The notes under the pieces are model-generated. The model made no database searches. It had not been told where the DNA came from and worked only from the letters and a program-made list of their open reading frames with translations. Shown here piece by piece: positions 41,090 through 50,383 of a DNA stretch of 64,000 nt (the first letter of the stretch is position 1; each line of letters starts with the position of its first letter). Position numbers and translations under genes: made by a program. Source of the stretch: an uncultured Lachnospiraceae bacterium (GTDB lineage Bacteria; Bacillota; Clostridia; Lachnospirales; Lachnospiraceae); the NCBI GenBank assembly GCA_947626395.1, contig CANQRU010000001.1, forward strand, positions 101,821 through 165,820. Direction: 5' to 3'.

Positions 41090-41742
41090 TAGCGACGCTG
41101 AAAGAGAAAATCCATTCGAATCATTATCTGTCAACGCTGCGCTTCGCATTGTACTGCTGTACCCATCCTCTGGACGGGTTCTGGGACCTGACCCATGAGA
41201 AGCGCGGGTCGATCGCGGCGGCCAACACGATCCTGTTTCTGACGGTGCTGGCGCGGATCATGCAGCTTCAGTTTACCAGCTTCATCTTTGTGCGGGTGAA
41301 CTGGGACCGCATCAATATTTTCCTCTACATCGCCAGCATCCTGTTCCCGCTGGCCCTGTGGTGCGTAGGAAACTGGGGCCTGACGACGCTGTTCGACGGA
41401 AAAGGGCGGCTGTCGCAGATCTATATGGCGTCCTGCTACGCGATGACGCCTTACCCGCTGGTCCAGTTTCCGCTGATCGTTTTCAGCAATATGGTCACGG
41501 TGGAAGAGGCGGAGTTCTACACGGTGTTAAGTACGCTTTCCCTGGTATGGGCGGTGGCTTTGTTCATATGCGCGATGATGGAGATCCATGAGTACACATT
41601 GGCGAAGACCATCGGGTTTTCGTTCGCTACGATCGTCGCCATGCTGGTGATGGTGTTCATCCTGCTTTTGTTCTTCAGCATGATCAGTTCCGGCGTCGTG
41701 TATTTCATTTCCATCGGACGGGAAATCTTGTTCCGAATGTGA
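41086..41742 (+). CDS. YIP1-family integral membrane protein
   Basis: A 218-residue membrane protein with about five or six helices. HPLDGFWDLTHEKRGS near the N-terminus is the usual YIP1 start, and the SQIYMASCYAMTPYPLVQFP segment is the most conserved part of this family. It overlaps the NHL gene by 4 bp and lies 16 bp before the DUF5696 gene, so the three are made together. The biochemical role is unknown; association with the importer is inferred from synteny. Confidence 0.85.
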   Translation: MIATLKEKIHSNHYLSTLRFALYCCTHPLDGFWDLTHEKRGSIAAANTILFLTVLARIMQLQFTSFIFVRVNWDRINIFLYIASILFPLALWCVGNWGLTTLFDGKGRLSQIYMASCYAMTPYPLVQFPLIVFSNMVTVEEAEFYTVLSTLSLVWAVALFICAMMEIHEYTLAKTIGFSFATIVAMLVMVFILLLFFSMISSGVVYFISIGREILFRM

Positions 41743-41758
41743 CGGGGAGGGGAGAACC

Positions 41759-44362
41759 ATGAAGAAAGACAAAGCAGTCAAGAATGCAGAGCTGAAGGAA
41801 GCCGTTGTAAGCCGGCTGAAAAGCCTGATCGGTCCCTTCCTGATCCTCTTAGTCATTGGTGGCCTCTTCGCGTATATCATGCTCTACCAGGAGACGCCGG
41901 AGGAGGAAGAGATCATCCGGGCCAACGCCTATGAGGGCGAAGAACAGGAGATCGTACTGGAGAATGACCGGCTGAAGTTCGTGATGGATTCGGCGACGAC
42001 CCAGTTTTCGCTGACGGTGAAGGATACGGGCATGGTCTGGTATTCGAATCCGCCGGACGCGGCCGACGACCCGAAGGCGCTGACGCTGGAGAAGGGAAAC
42101 CTGCAGTCCACGCTGATGATGGTCTACAGTACAACGAACGGCGTCGATACGATCTTTAACAACTATGATTACAGTATGGAGAACCAGATCTACGAGATTG
42201 AGCCGTCGGCCGACTCCATCCGCGTCAACTACACCATCGGCAAGCTGGAGAAGGAATTCGTTATCCCGCCGGTGATCCCGAAGGAGCGGATGGAAGCCTA
42301 TCAGGCGCTGATGAGCAAATCCGACGCAGTCATGGTGAACCAGTACTATAAGGAATATGACATCAACAATTTAAGCAAGCGCGATCAGGAGAAGAAGGAT
42401 GAACTTCTGGCCAGCTATCCGATCTTGGAAACGCAGGTCTGCTATGTGATCCGCGAGAACGCGACGGAGAATATCCGCAATAAGATGCAGCAGATCTTTG
42501 AATCGGTCGGCTATACCTACGAGGAGTATCTGGAGGACAGGGAACTGGGCAGCGCCGGCAGCACGCGCAAGCAGGCAGTTTTCAATATCAGCATGATCTA
42601 CCGGCTGGAGGGCGACGACCTGGTGGTCGAGGTCCCCATGGGCGATATCGAGTTCTTAAGCGACTATCCGATCTACACGATGACGATCCTGCCGTATTTC
42701 GGGGCGGGCGGCGTCGATGAGCAGGGCTATCTGCTGGTGCCGGAAGGCGGCGGCGCGCTGATCAATTTCAACAACGGCAAGATCGCGCAGAGCAACTACT
42801 ACGCGAACCTCTACGGCTGGGATATGGCGACCAACCGCAAGGCGCTGGTACATGACACGATGGCGTATTACGGCGTGTTCGGCGTCAGCAAGGGAGACAA
42901 TTCCTTCCTCTGCATGCTGGAGGACGGCGCAGCCTACGCATCCATTCAGGCGGACGTGAGCGGCAAGACGAACAGCTATAATTACGTGAACGCGGTCTAC
43001 AGCATGAGCCACCGCGAGCAGTACGACGTGGGCGACCGCTATAACGGCATGATGTTCGTCTACGAGGAGGAGCTTCCGGATGAAAGTCTGGTGCAGCGCT
43101 ACCGCTTCGCGGATACCGGCAGCTATGTGGAACTGGCGGATGTCTACCACGATTATCTGGCCGCGAAGCATCCGGAGCAGTTTACGCCTCTGGCGGACGG
43201 CAGCGCGCCGGCCGCGATCGAACTGTTGGGCGCGGTGGATAAGGTGGAGCAGGTTCTTGGCGTCCCGGTCGATAAGCCGATCAAACTCACCAGCTTTACG
43301 GAGGCGCAGGAGATCCTTTCCAATCTGCAGAACGCCGGCTTCGGGAATCTGTACGTCAAGCTTTCCGGCTGGGCCAACGGCGGCATAAAGCAGAAGCTGT
43401 TTACGAAGATCAAACCGGTCTCCGCGCTGGGCGGCACGAAAGCGCTGAAGTCGCTGATCAGCTACGCGAAAGATAACGGCGTGGAGCTTTATCTGGACGG
43501 CGTCACCGACTACGCCTATAACAGCAATATCCTGAACGGCTTCATCGTATTTACGGACGCGGCGCGTCTGGCGAGCCAGGAGAGGGTGGAGCTTTACGAT
43601 TATTCGAAGATCACCTTCGGACAGATGGATTACGAAGATCCTTACTACCTGCTGAGCCATGAGAACATTGACAAGATGGCGGATAACCTGATCGGCTACG
43701 CGGCGGCAAACGGCGCCGGCGTATCCTTCCGGAATATGGGAAGCGAGGTCTCCTCCGATTTCGATGAGACGGACCTGCAGACCAGGCAGAAGCAGGTGGC
43801 CGTGCAGGTCAGCAAGTTCGAGAAGGCGAAGCAGGCGGGAGAGGGCATCATGATCAACGAGGGAAATGACTACGCGATGCCTTACGCCGACATGATCACG
43901 AACATGGACCTGGGCGGCTCAGAGTACACGATCCTTGACCGGATGGTGCCGTTCTACCAGCTGGCGGTCCACGGCTTCGCCAATTACACCGGCGAGCCTC
44001 TGAACCTGGTGCAGGATTACGAGAACGAACTGCTGAAATCGGCGGAATACGGCGCGGGGCTGGCATTTACCTTCATGAAGGAGACCGCCTTCGCGATCCA
44101 GTCGACGAACTACACGAAGTATTTCGGCGCCGGTTACGATTCCTGGAAAGATAAGGCAGCGGAGATCTATAACCGCTATAACAGCGAACTCGGCCACACC
44201 TTTAACCAGAGGATGACGGATCATAAGTACCTGACGGATATGGTGACCTGCACCTCCTACGAGGACGGCACGAAGGTCTATGTGAACTACAGCTATGAAG
44301 ATTACCGGGCGGAGGACGGCACGAACGTTCCGGCCAGGGATTACGTAGCGGTGAGACAATAA
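41759..44362 (+). CDS. DUF5696-type membrane-anchored protein
   Basis: An 867-residue protein with a cytoplasmic start, one membrane helix (about 25-44, LIGPFLILLVIGGLFAYIML) and a long outer part. The outer part has a beta-rich first half (residues 60-450) resembling glycosidase N-terminal domains and a second half (about 490-860) with alternating strands and helices (FGNLYVKLSGWANGG, LKSLISYAKDNGVELYLDG, EGIMINEGNDYAMPYAD) that looks like a TIM barrel. DUF5696 proteins accompany NHL/YIP1 and sugar importers; their function is not established. A barrel-type hydrolase or oligosaccharide-handling protein is a reasonable inference. A candidate acidic site is Asp in LYLDG and Glu in INEGND. Confidence 0.82.
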   Translation: MKKDKAVKNAELKEAVVSRLKSLIGPFLILLVIGGLFAYIMLYQETPEEEEIIRANAYEGEEQEIVLENDRLKFVMDSATTQFSLTVKDTGMVWYSNPPDAADDPKALTLEKGNLQSTLMMVYSTTNGVDTIFNNYDYSMENQIYEIEPSADSIRVNYTIGKLEKEFVIPPVIPKERMEAYQALMSKSDAVMVNQYYKEYDINNLSKRDQEKKDELLASYPILETQVCYVIRENATENIRNKMQQIFESVGYTYEEYLEDRELGSAGSTRKQAVFNISMIYRLEGDDLVVEVPMGDIEFLSDYPIYTMTILPYFGAGGVDEQGYLLVPEGGGALINFNNGKIAQSNYYANLYGWDMATNRKALVHDTMAYYGVFGVSKGDNSFLCMLEDGAAYASIQADVSGKTNSYNYVNAVYSMSHREQYDVGDRYNGMMFVYEEELPDESLVQRYRFADTGSYVELADVYHDYLAAKHPEQFTPLADGSAPAAIELLGAVDKVEQVLGVPVDKPIKLTSFTEAQEILSNLQNAGFGNLYVKLSGWANGGIKQKLFTKIKPVSALGGTKALKSLISYAKDNGVELYLDGVTDYAYNSNILNGFIVFTDAARLASQERVELYDYSKITFGQMDYEDPYYLLSHENIDKMADNLIGYAAANGAGVSFRNMGSEVSSDFDETDLQTRQKQVAVQVSKFEKAKQAGEGIMINEGNDYAMPYADMITNMDLGGSEYTILDRMVPFYQLAVHGFANYTGEPLNLVQDYENELLKSAEYGAGLAFTFMKETAFAIQSTNYTKYFGAGYDSWKDKAAEIYNRYNSELGHTFNQRMTDHKYLTDMVTCTSYEDGTKVYVNYSYEDYRAEDGTNVPARDYVAVRQ

Positions 44363-44390
44363 ACGGATGGAGAAAGGAACGGTGAAGAAT

Positions 44391-45299
44391 ATGAAGAAGA
44401 AGAAAAAACCGGCAGGTCTTCAGAAACGGAAAGCCATATCCGGTTATCTGTTCATAAGCCCGTTTATTGTAGGCTTTCTGCTCTTTATGGTGAAACCTCT
44501 GTTCCAGTCGCTGTATATGAGCCTCAGTACGGTCAATGTCAGCACAAGCGGCTTTCAGCCGGTCTTTAACGGGATCGAGAACTACAAAAAGGCGTTTCTG
44601 ATCGATCCGGATTTCAACCGGCTCCTGACGGAGGAGCTGGGGAAGATGGTGGTCAATACCATAGCGGTTCTGGTATTCAGCTTCTTCGTGGCGCTGATCC
44701 TGAACCAGAAGTTCAGGGGGAGGGCATTTGTACGAGCCGTGTTCTTCCTGCCGGTGATCATTTCCTCCGGCGTCATCCTGGGCGTGGAATATGACAATAC
44801 GCTGCTGGCCGGCCTGCAGGAGACGATCCAGCAGAGCGCCAACAGCGACACCAGCATTACCGCCGCGATCGAGAACATCCTGGTGACCAGCGGCGTGGGA
44901 AGCAGGGTCTTCGAGACCGTATTCGAGGTCGTGGACGGCATTTACGACGTGGCCATCTCCTCCGGCATCCAGATCCTGATCTTCCTCTCGGCCCTGCAGA
45001 CGATCTCCGAGAGTATGTATGAGGCGGCGGATATTGAGGGCTGTACCGCATGGGAGAGCCTCTGGAAGATCACCTTCCCGATGATCAGCTCCATGCTTTT
45101 AGTCAATGTGGTTTATACGATCGTCGACTTCTGTATGCGGACCGACAGTGAGGTCATGGAGATGATCACGGAACAGATGACTTTGTATCTGGACTACGGT
45201 TTCTCCTCCGCAATGGCCTGGATCTATTTTGTGATCGTCGGCGCGGCGATCGGCCTATGCGCGTTATTCTTGTCGAAGGTGGTGTATTACTATGAGTAA
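44391..45299 (+). CDS. Sugar ABC importer permease, second system (MalF-like)
   Basis: A 302-residue permease from the start used here; an ATG 24 bp upstream in frame has no ribosome site, while AAAGGA precedes this one by about 12 bases. After a Lys-rich tail the first helix is YLFISPFIVGFLLFMVKPLF. The EAA loop is EAADIEGCTAWESLWKITFP (about 220-239). An extra loop of about 40 residues with SANSDTSITAA lies between helices. It opens the second importer, transcribed with the first. The stop overlaps the next permease by 8 bp. Confidence 0.9.
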   Translation: MKKKKKPAGLQKRKAISGYLFISPFIVGFLLFMVKPLFQSLYMSLSTVNVSTSGFQPVFNGIENYKKAFLIDPDFNRLLTEELGKMVVNTIAVLVFSFFVALILNQKFRGRAFVRAVFFLPVIISSGVILGVEYDNTLLAGLQETIQQSANSDTSITAAIENILVTSGVGSRVFETVFEVVDGIYDVAISSGIQILIFLSALQTISESMYEAADIEGCTAWESLWKITFPMISSMLLVNVVYTIVDFCMRTDSEVMEMITEQMTLYLDYGFSSAMAWIYFVIVGAAIGLCALFLSKVVYYYE

Positions 45300-46299
45300 A
45301 GCGGCAGGTAAGATTAAGAAGAACAACAATTTCTGGGAGCGCAACCGCATGTCCGAAGGCTATCTGCTTAAGAAGACGGTCATGGGCATCTGCGTGCGGA
45401 TCATTCGGGCCTTCCTGCTGTTCGGAATGTGCTTCCTGATCCTGCAGCCGATCCTGAACAAGCTGTCCATCAGCCTGATGAAGGAGAGCGATCTGTATAA
45501 CCCGCTGGTCGTGAACGTGCCGCTGCATGTGACCGCGGCGAATTACCAGCTGGCCGCGGATTTCATGGGATACGGGAAGGCGTTTATGAACACCCTGTTC
45601 ATCTCGCTGTCGATCGCGTTTCTTCAGATCGCGGTCTGCACGCTGGTGGGCTACGGCTTTGCGCGCTTTAAGTTCCCGCTTAAGAATTTCTGGTTTGCCT
45701 GCGTGCTGCTCATGATCGTGATCCCGCCGCAGACCGTCGCCACCTCGCTGCATCTGCATTTCCGGTTCTTCGATATCCTGGGAATCTTCAAGGCGACGAC
45801 GGGATCCACGCTGAACCTGCGCGGTTCGGTGCTTCCGTACTACATGATGAGCGCGGGCTGCATGGGACTGAAGAACGGGCTGTATATCTTCCTGATCCGC
45901 CAGTTCTTCCGCAATATTCCGTTTGAACTGGAGGAGGCGGCTTATGTGGACGGCTGCGGAACGCTCCGGACATTTTTCAGCATCATGCTCCCGGACGCGA
46001 AGCCGATCCTGACATCCTGCTTCCTGTTCGCCTTCGTATGGCAGTGGACTGACGGCTTCTATTCCTCGATGTTTTTGGGAAATGTGGAACTGCTCTCCAT
46101 CCAGCTGACGAGGATCGCGGACCGGTTGGGACAGTATTTCCAGAATGTGCTTAAGATCCAGGGCGGCGCCAGCATCGGCTACACCAACTGCATCGTCGCC
46201 ACCGGCACCCTGATGGTGATCGCCCCCCTGCTCATCCTCTACCTCTTCGTCCAGAAGGGCTTCGTAGAGAGCCTGAGCAGTTCGGGAATAAAAATGTAA
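45292..46299 (+). CDS. Sugar ABC importer permease, second system (MalG-like)
   Basis: A 335-residue permease. The EAA loop is ELEEAAYVDGCGTLRTFFSI (about 214-233), and the C-terminus LFVQKGFVESLSSSGIKM matches the UgpE/LplC group. The N-terminal tail is basic. It overlaps the previous permease by 8 bp. It pairs with that protein and the lipoprotein downstream. The region between helices 3 and 4 is longer than usual. Confidence 0.92.
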   Translation: MSKAAGKIKKNNNFWERNRMSEGYLLKKTVMGICVRIIRAFLLFGMCFLILQPILNKLSISLMKESDLYNPLVVNVPLHVTAANYQLAADFMGYGKAFMNTLFISLSIAFLQIAVCTLVGYGFARFKFPLKNFWFACVLLMIVIPPQTVATSLHLHFRFFDILGIFKATTGSTLNLRGSVLPYYMMSAGCMGLKNGLYIFLIRQFFRNIPFELEEAAYVDGCGTLRTFFSIMLPDAKPILTSCFLFAFVWQWTDGFYSSMFLGNVELLSIQLTRIADRLGQYFQNVLKIQGGASIGYTNCIVATGTLMVIAPLLILYLFVQKGFVESLSSSGIKM

Positions 46300-46309
46300 T
46301 GTATCTTCC

Positions 46310-46346
46310 CGGCGCCGACACTGTCATGCCTGTTGTAAAGGCGCCG
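46310..46346 (+). promoter_or_regulatory. Intercistronic hairpin before the second binding-protein gene
   Basis: CGGCGCC pairs with GGCGCCG around a 23-nt loop, and the 3' side runs into A-rich DNA, not T-rich. It may protect the downstream message of the abundant binding protein or end part of the upstream transcript. No clear promoter is seen between it and the next gene. Confidence 0.4.
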
Positions 46347-46385
46347 CGAAAATAAAAAAATACTCATTAAAAAAGGAGGAACAAG

Positions 46386-47984
46386 ATGAGAAGAAGAAAA
46401 TTGACCCAGGTAATGGCGTCTGCCCTGGCTGCAGGTATGGTAGTCAGCATGGCCGGATGCGGCGGTAACGGCGGAGGCGCGGCGGAGACTACGGCGGCGC
46501 CCGGCACCACGGCAGCTCCCGAGACCACAGCGGCTGCAGGCGGCTCCGAGGAGACCACAACGGCGGCTGAGACCACAGAGGCGGAACCGGAGGATCTGGG
46601 TTCCTACACGGTGCGGACCGACGAGAACGGCAATGTCTATGATCTGGACGGCATGGAGGTTATCATCCGCGACTGGTACTGGACGGATTCCGAGCCGCAG
46701 AACGCGATGGACGAGGCGAGAGAGGAATATCTGGACTGGATCCAGGAGACCTATAACTTTACCGTGAAGAGACAGGCGATCAGCACCTGGGCTGACGTTC
46801 CCACGGATTTCGTAAACTATGCGACGGCCGGCGACGACACCAACTATATCTTCGTGCTTCGCGCGGGCGCCGAGTTTGTGGCGGCTATGGACGCAGATCT
46901 GATGTATGATCTGTCCACCCTGGACTGCCTGGACTTCTCCGAACCCAAGTGGGGGAGCAAGGTTCATGAGTTGTATACCAAGAACGGAAAGATCTACGGC
47001 ATGAGAGGCGAGGAGCCTGAGCCCCGCGGCGGAATGTTCTTTAACAAGAGACTGCTGAAGGAGGCCGGCATCGATCCGGAAGAGATCTATAACCTGCAGG
47101 AGAGCATGGAGTGGACCTGGGATAAATTTGAAGAGATCTGCGAGCAGATTTATGCTGATACCGATAACGACGGCGAGATCGACCGCTGGCCGATCATCAC
47201 GGATAACACCCAGTTTAAGAACGAAGCGACCTGGTCCAACAACGCCAACTATGTGGGCATGAAGGACGGCAAGTATGTGAACGAGCTGGAGAGCCAGGCG
47301 ACTCTGGACGCTCAGAACTGGGCGGAGAGAATCCTCAAGAAATACCGCAAGCCCGATCCGGCGGATGCTGCCTGGGATTACAGCTATACAGGCTTCATCA
47401 ACGGCGAGGCGGTGTTCCTGGCAGACCAGGCTTACAACGCCGGCGCTTACGATCCGGAGAACAGCAGCCATAAGTTCTGCGCTATGGAAGACGACTTCGG
47501 CTTCGTCTGCTTCCCGATGGGACCGAACGCAACCGACTACACCAACATTTACGAGGACAACATCTACTCGATTCCCGGATGCTATGACGCAGACAGAGCC
47601 TGGAAGATCGCTTTCGTTTACGATCTGTATACGGAGCCTACGCCCGGATTCGAGGATGAGTCCAGCATGGTCAACAGCTATTACAGCAACTTCCGCGATA
47701 TGGAATCCGTGGATCTGACCATTGCCCGTCTGGTAAAGAACGGCCGCGTGACCTATCACAGCCTGATCGGCGGCCTGGATCTGGGCAGCCAGTTCCTGTG
47801 GTCCATCAACGACAACAATACGCCGGCACAGCAGGCTGAGGCGATCCGCAATACCTGGAACGCTTACATTGCGAAGGCCAACGGCGATATCAGCCAGGAA
47901 GAGCTGGATGCGATGCTCGCTGCTGAGGCGGAAGAGACCGCCGCGGAAGGCGAAGCCGCAGAGGGCGAAGCTTCGGAGGGCTGA
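46386..47984 (+). CDS. Sugar ABC importer substrate-binding lipoprotein, second system
   Basis: A 532-residue lipoprotein. The lipobox SMAGC puts the lipidated Cys at residue 25, followed by a Gly and Ala/Thr/Glu-rich spacer (AAPGTTAAPETTAAAG) to about residue 75. The solute-binding domain starts near VIIRDWYWTD and contains LYTKNGKIYGMRGEEPEPRG and AGIDPEEIYNLQESMEWTWD, typical of large oligosaccharide-binding proteins of the LplA type. AGGAGG precedes the start. The C-terminal 40 residues are an acidic Ala/Glu tail (AAEAEETAAEGEAAEGEASEG) whose 15-bp repeat pattern continues beyond the stop codon. Substrate likely a xylan oligosaccharide by context. Confidence 0.92.
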   Translation: MRRRKLTQVMASALAAGMVVSMAGCGGNGGGAAETTAAPGTTAAPETTAAAGGSEETTTAAETTEAEPEDLGSYTVRTDENGNVYDLDGMEVIIRDWYWTDSEPQNAMDEAREEYLDWIQETYNFTVKRQAISTWADVPTDFVNYATAGDDTNYIFVLRAGAEFVAAMDADLMYDLSTLDCLDFSEPKWGSKVHELYTKNGKIYGMRGEEPEPRGGMFFNKRLLKEAGIDPEEIYNLQESMEWTWDKFEEICEQIYADTDNDGEIDRWPIITDNTQFKNEATWSNNANYVGMKDGKYVNELESQATLDAQNWAERILKKYRKPDPADAAWDYSYTGFINGEAVFLADQAYNAGAYDPENSSHKFCAMEDDFGFVCFPMGPNATDYTNIYEDNIYSIPGCYDADRAWKIAFVYDLYTEPTPGFEDESSMVNSYYSNFRDMESVDLTIARLVKNGRVTYHSLIGGLDLGSQFLWSINDNNTPAQQAEAIRNTWNAYIAKANGDISQEELDAMLAAEAEETAAEGEAAEGEASEG

Positions 47985-48101
47985 GTTTCGGGAAATCAAG
48001 CTTCGGAAGGCTGGGTTTCGGAAGATCAAGCTTCGGAAGCCAAGTTTTCGGCAGGCTGAGTTTCAGAAGCTCAGGTTTCGGAAGACCAAGCGGCAAATTA
48101 A
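47952..48101 (+). repeat. 15-bp (pentapeptide) repeat array crossing the stop of the second binding-protein gene
   Basis: Ten 15-bp units, consensus near CAAGTTTCGGAAGGC. The first two encode the end of the protein (EAAEG, EASEG). The next eight follow the stop in the same frame: stop-VSGN, QASEG, WVSED, QASEA, KFSAG, stop-VSEA, QVSED, QAAN-stop. The two TGA codons (47982, 48057) fall at the first codon of a unit, where a sister unit has TGG. The array looks like a longer ancestral tail cut short by TGG-to-TGA changes. Confidence 0.8.
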
Positions 48102-48190
48102 GACTCAGCTGCAGGAAACCGTATTTTCTGAAGCTGACCGTATGAACAGGATAAGCAGTCTGGCATGACAGAATAAGCTTATAGCGGAGA

Positions 48191-48217
48191 AAGGGCGGCG
48201 CGTATGTGACCGCCCTT
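48191..48217 (+). terminator. Probable terminator of the importer operon
   Basis: An 8-bp stem AAGGGCGG/CCGCCCTT with an 11-nt loop lies about 90 bp after the array. The T run is weak (TTCCTCT), so efficiency is uncertain. Confidence 0.5.
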
Positions 48218-48407
48218 CCTCTGCAGTTACCGCAAAATCCAGAATCCCGGTGCCGTGAAGCGCGGCCGCGTCTTTCCGGGTATGCAGCCGTGCCTGTCGG
48301 TGCAAAGATACATAGACAGGCGCTGGAAAAACTGGTATGATGAAGAAGGACAGCGAGATTGCCGGCGGCGCGGACCGCGCGGAAGGCGTGACAGGAGGAG
48401 GCAGTTT

Positions 48408-49367
48408 ATGGAAAATACAGCCAGATTTCATCTTCCGGGGCTTCGATATAATTTTCCGCTGAATATGATGACCCTGGATATGATGAAGAAGTTCCCGGAG
48501 TATTTCCGGGAAGGCGTGGAGATCGCGTCCTTTTTCGGGGAATTCCCCACGTCTTTGTGGGGAGGCGGGCGCTTCTGCTATGACGACCAGTGCGACGGGA
48601 ATTTCATCCGCAGCGTGGTGAAAACCATTAATTCCCGCGGGATCCCGATCCGCTATACCTTTACCAATCCGTCGCTGACGGAGCGGGATATGTCGGATCC
48701 GTACTGCAATTTCTGCATGCGGGTGGCCGACAATGACAAAAACCAGGTGCTGGTAGTATCCCCGCTCCTGGAGGACTACATCCGGAAGAGATATCCGGGC
48801 TTTAAGATCAACAGTTCTACCTGTAAGGAGATAAGGGACATTGACGCCCTGAATGAAGAACTTTCAAAGGATTACTATCTGGTAGTCCTGGACTACAATT
48901 TGAACAACCATTTTGAACTTCTTGAAAAGATCACCCGCAAGGACAAATGCGAGCTTCTGGTGAATTCCTGCTGTATCCCCAACTGTCCCAGGCGGGGGAT
49001 GCATTACAGCACGATCGGCCGGGAGAACCGCATTACCCTCTTAAACCGAAAGAATCCCCCGGACAGGCAGATGCCGGTTCCCGGCTGGAACTGCGAATAC
49101 GGGGAGAAAAATAATATCTATACGATTCAGAAATACAGTACATTCATCTCTCCGGAGGCCATCTGGGAGAAATACATTCCCATGGGCTTCCATGAGTTTA
49201 AGATCGAGGGAAGGACGGCCAACCTGTTCCAGCTTATTGACACCTACTGTCTCTATCTGATGAAGCCGGAACGGCGGGACGAGGGGCGGCTGGAACTGAT
49301 CAGCAATCTGCAGAGCAGCAAGGTGATCACGGTGGGGAGGCCCAGAAAGGCGATGTGGAACGGATGA
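48408..49367 (+). CDS. U32-peptidase-like protein of unknown function (paralogue 1)
   Basis: A 319-residue cytoplasmic protein I cannot assign to a named family with certainty. It alternates strands and helices like a TIM barrel. LEDYIRKRYPGFKINSST, YYLVVLDYNLNNHFELLEKI and LLVNSCCIPNCPRRGMHY resemble the late barrel strands of U32 peptidase-like proteins, where a Cys-x(3-4)-CP-x(2)-x-HY cluster follows the LVN strand; several Cys residues could hold a metal or cluster. GGAGG lies before the ATG. It overlaps the next gene by ATGA, and the two products are paralogues of about 320-340 residues. Position beside the sugar importers may be incidental. Confidence 0.55.
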   Translation: MENTARFHLPGLRYNFPLNMMTLDMMKKFPEYFREGVEIASFFGEFPTSLWGGGRFCYDDQCDGNFIRSVVKTINSRGIPIRYTFTNPSLTERDMSDPYCNFCMRVADNDKNQVLVVSPLLEDYIRKRYPGFKINSSTCKEIRDIDALNEELSKDYYLVVLDYNLNNHFELLEKITRKDKCELLVNSCCIPNCPRRGMHYSTIGRENRITLLNRKNPPDRQMPVPGWNCEYGEKNNIYTIQKYSTFISPEAIWEKYIPMGFHEFKIEGRTANLFQLIDTYCLYLMKPERRDEGRLELISNLQSSKVITVGRPRKAMWNG

Positions 49368-50383
49368 TGACGAGAGAAACATACTGGCACCTGCCGGGAT
49401 TCTGCTATTTCCGGCTGCTGAATCAGGTGCTTTTGAATCTGATGAAGGACTATCCGGAGCGGTTCCGGGACGGCTATAAGATCGGTTCCGTCTACGGTAC
49501 GTTTCCGGGTGCCATCTGGAACGGCGGCCGGGCTGTGTTCGGCACGGCCACGAAGACCGATATAAAGAAAATCCTGCAGATCTATAACAGCAGGGGCGTC
49601 CCGGTGCGCTTCACCTGGACCAATTCCCTGCTGACGGAGAAGCATGTGAACGATACCTACTGCAATCTGATCATGCAGCTGGCGGACAACGGAATGAACC
49701 AGGTGCTGGCTAACACCCAGGTTCTGGAGGAATATATCCGCCGGGAGTATCCCGGATTTAAGATCATTTCTTCCACCACCAAGCGGATGCTGGATCCGGA
49801 GACGCTGAAAAATGAACTTTCGAAGGACTATTTTCTGGTGGTGCTGGACTATGATCTGAACCACAATGAGGAAGTACTGAATATGATCGAGCCTTACGCC
49901 GGCAAGGTGGAGATTTTGGTGGATGAGATCTGCCAGCCGGGCTGTAAGATGCGGGCGGAACATTACCGGGAGGAATCCCGGATGCAGCTGGAATTTGATA
50001 AGGAGTCGGCCTTCCGGTGCCCGAACCGCATCCAGGAGAACCGGTCATTTGCGGAATGCCGGAAGCGGGCCGGATTTATCGGGAAGGATGAGATCGAATC
50101 CTACGCGGAGAGAGGATTTGTGAATTTCAAGCTGGTGGGCCGGGGGTTGCCGGAAGAACTGGTGAAGGAATCCTATCTGTATTATCTGGTGAAGGATAAG
50201 GAGCGGGATTTTATCCGCGGGAAGATAGAAAGGACCCTGGCGGATCTGCGGGGAACGGCTGCCGGAGGAGTTCCGGGAGGCGCTGTTCCTATGGGCAGAC
50301 CGGTCGGCGGAAGACCGGCGGGCGGACCGCTGGGAGGAAGACCGCTATCGGGGCATATGCCGAAGGGCGGGAAGAAGAGATAG
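49364..50383 (+). CDS. U32-peptidase-like protein of unknown function (paralogue 2)
   Basis: A 339-residue paralogue of the preceding product, overlapping it by 4 bp. Equivalent segments are LPGFCYFRLLNQVLLNLMKD, LEEYIRREYPGFKIISSTTK, FLVVLDYDLNHNEEVLNMIE and ILVDEICQPGCKMRAEHY. It keeps CxxxC-HY but has lost one Cys of the pair in paralogue 1 and changes CP to CK. Its C-terminal 45 residues are a Gly/Pro/Arg tail (GGRPAGGPLGGRPL) absent from the paralogue, typical of flexible RNA- or membrane-binding tails. Because both genes are kept together and diverged, a heterodimer is plausible. Function unknown. Confidence 0.55.
   Translation: MMTRETYWHLPGFCYFRLLNQVLLNLMKDYPERFRDGYKIGSVYGTFPGAIWNGGRAVFGTATKTDIKKILQIYNSRGVPVRFTWTNSLLTEKHVNDTYCNLIMQLADNGMNQVLANTQVLEEYIRREYPGFKIISSTTKRMLDPETLKNELSKDYFLVVLDYDLNHNEEVLNMIEPYAGKVEILVDEICQPGCKMRAEHYREESRMQLEFDKESAFRCPNRIQENRSFAECRKRAGFIGKDEIESYAERGFVNFKLVGRGLPEELVKESYLYYLVKDKERDFIRGKIERTLADLRGTAAGGVPGGAVPMGRPVGGRPAGGPLGGRPLSGHMPKGGKKR

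Noticed and set aside
46239..48029. A 596-codon antisense frame opposite the second binding-protein gene
   Set aside because: The plus-strand protein has lipobox and family motifs; the antisense frame has none.
47982..48101. Recoding of TGA as tryptophan
   Set aside because: Many other genes here end in TGA at the expected length (for example xylB and the GH115 enzyme), so a general code change is excluded; only local mutation or readthrough remains.
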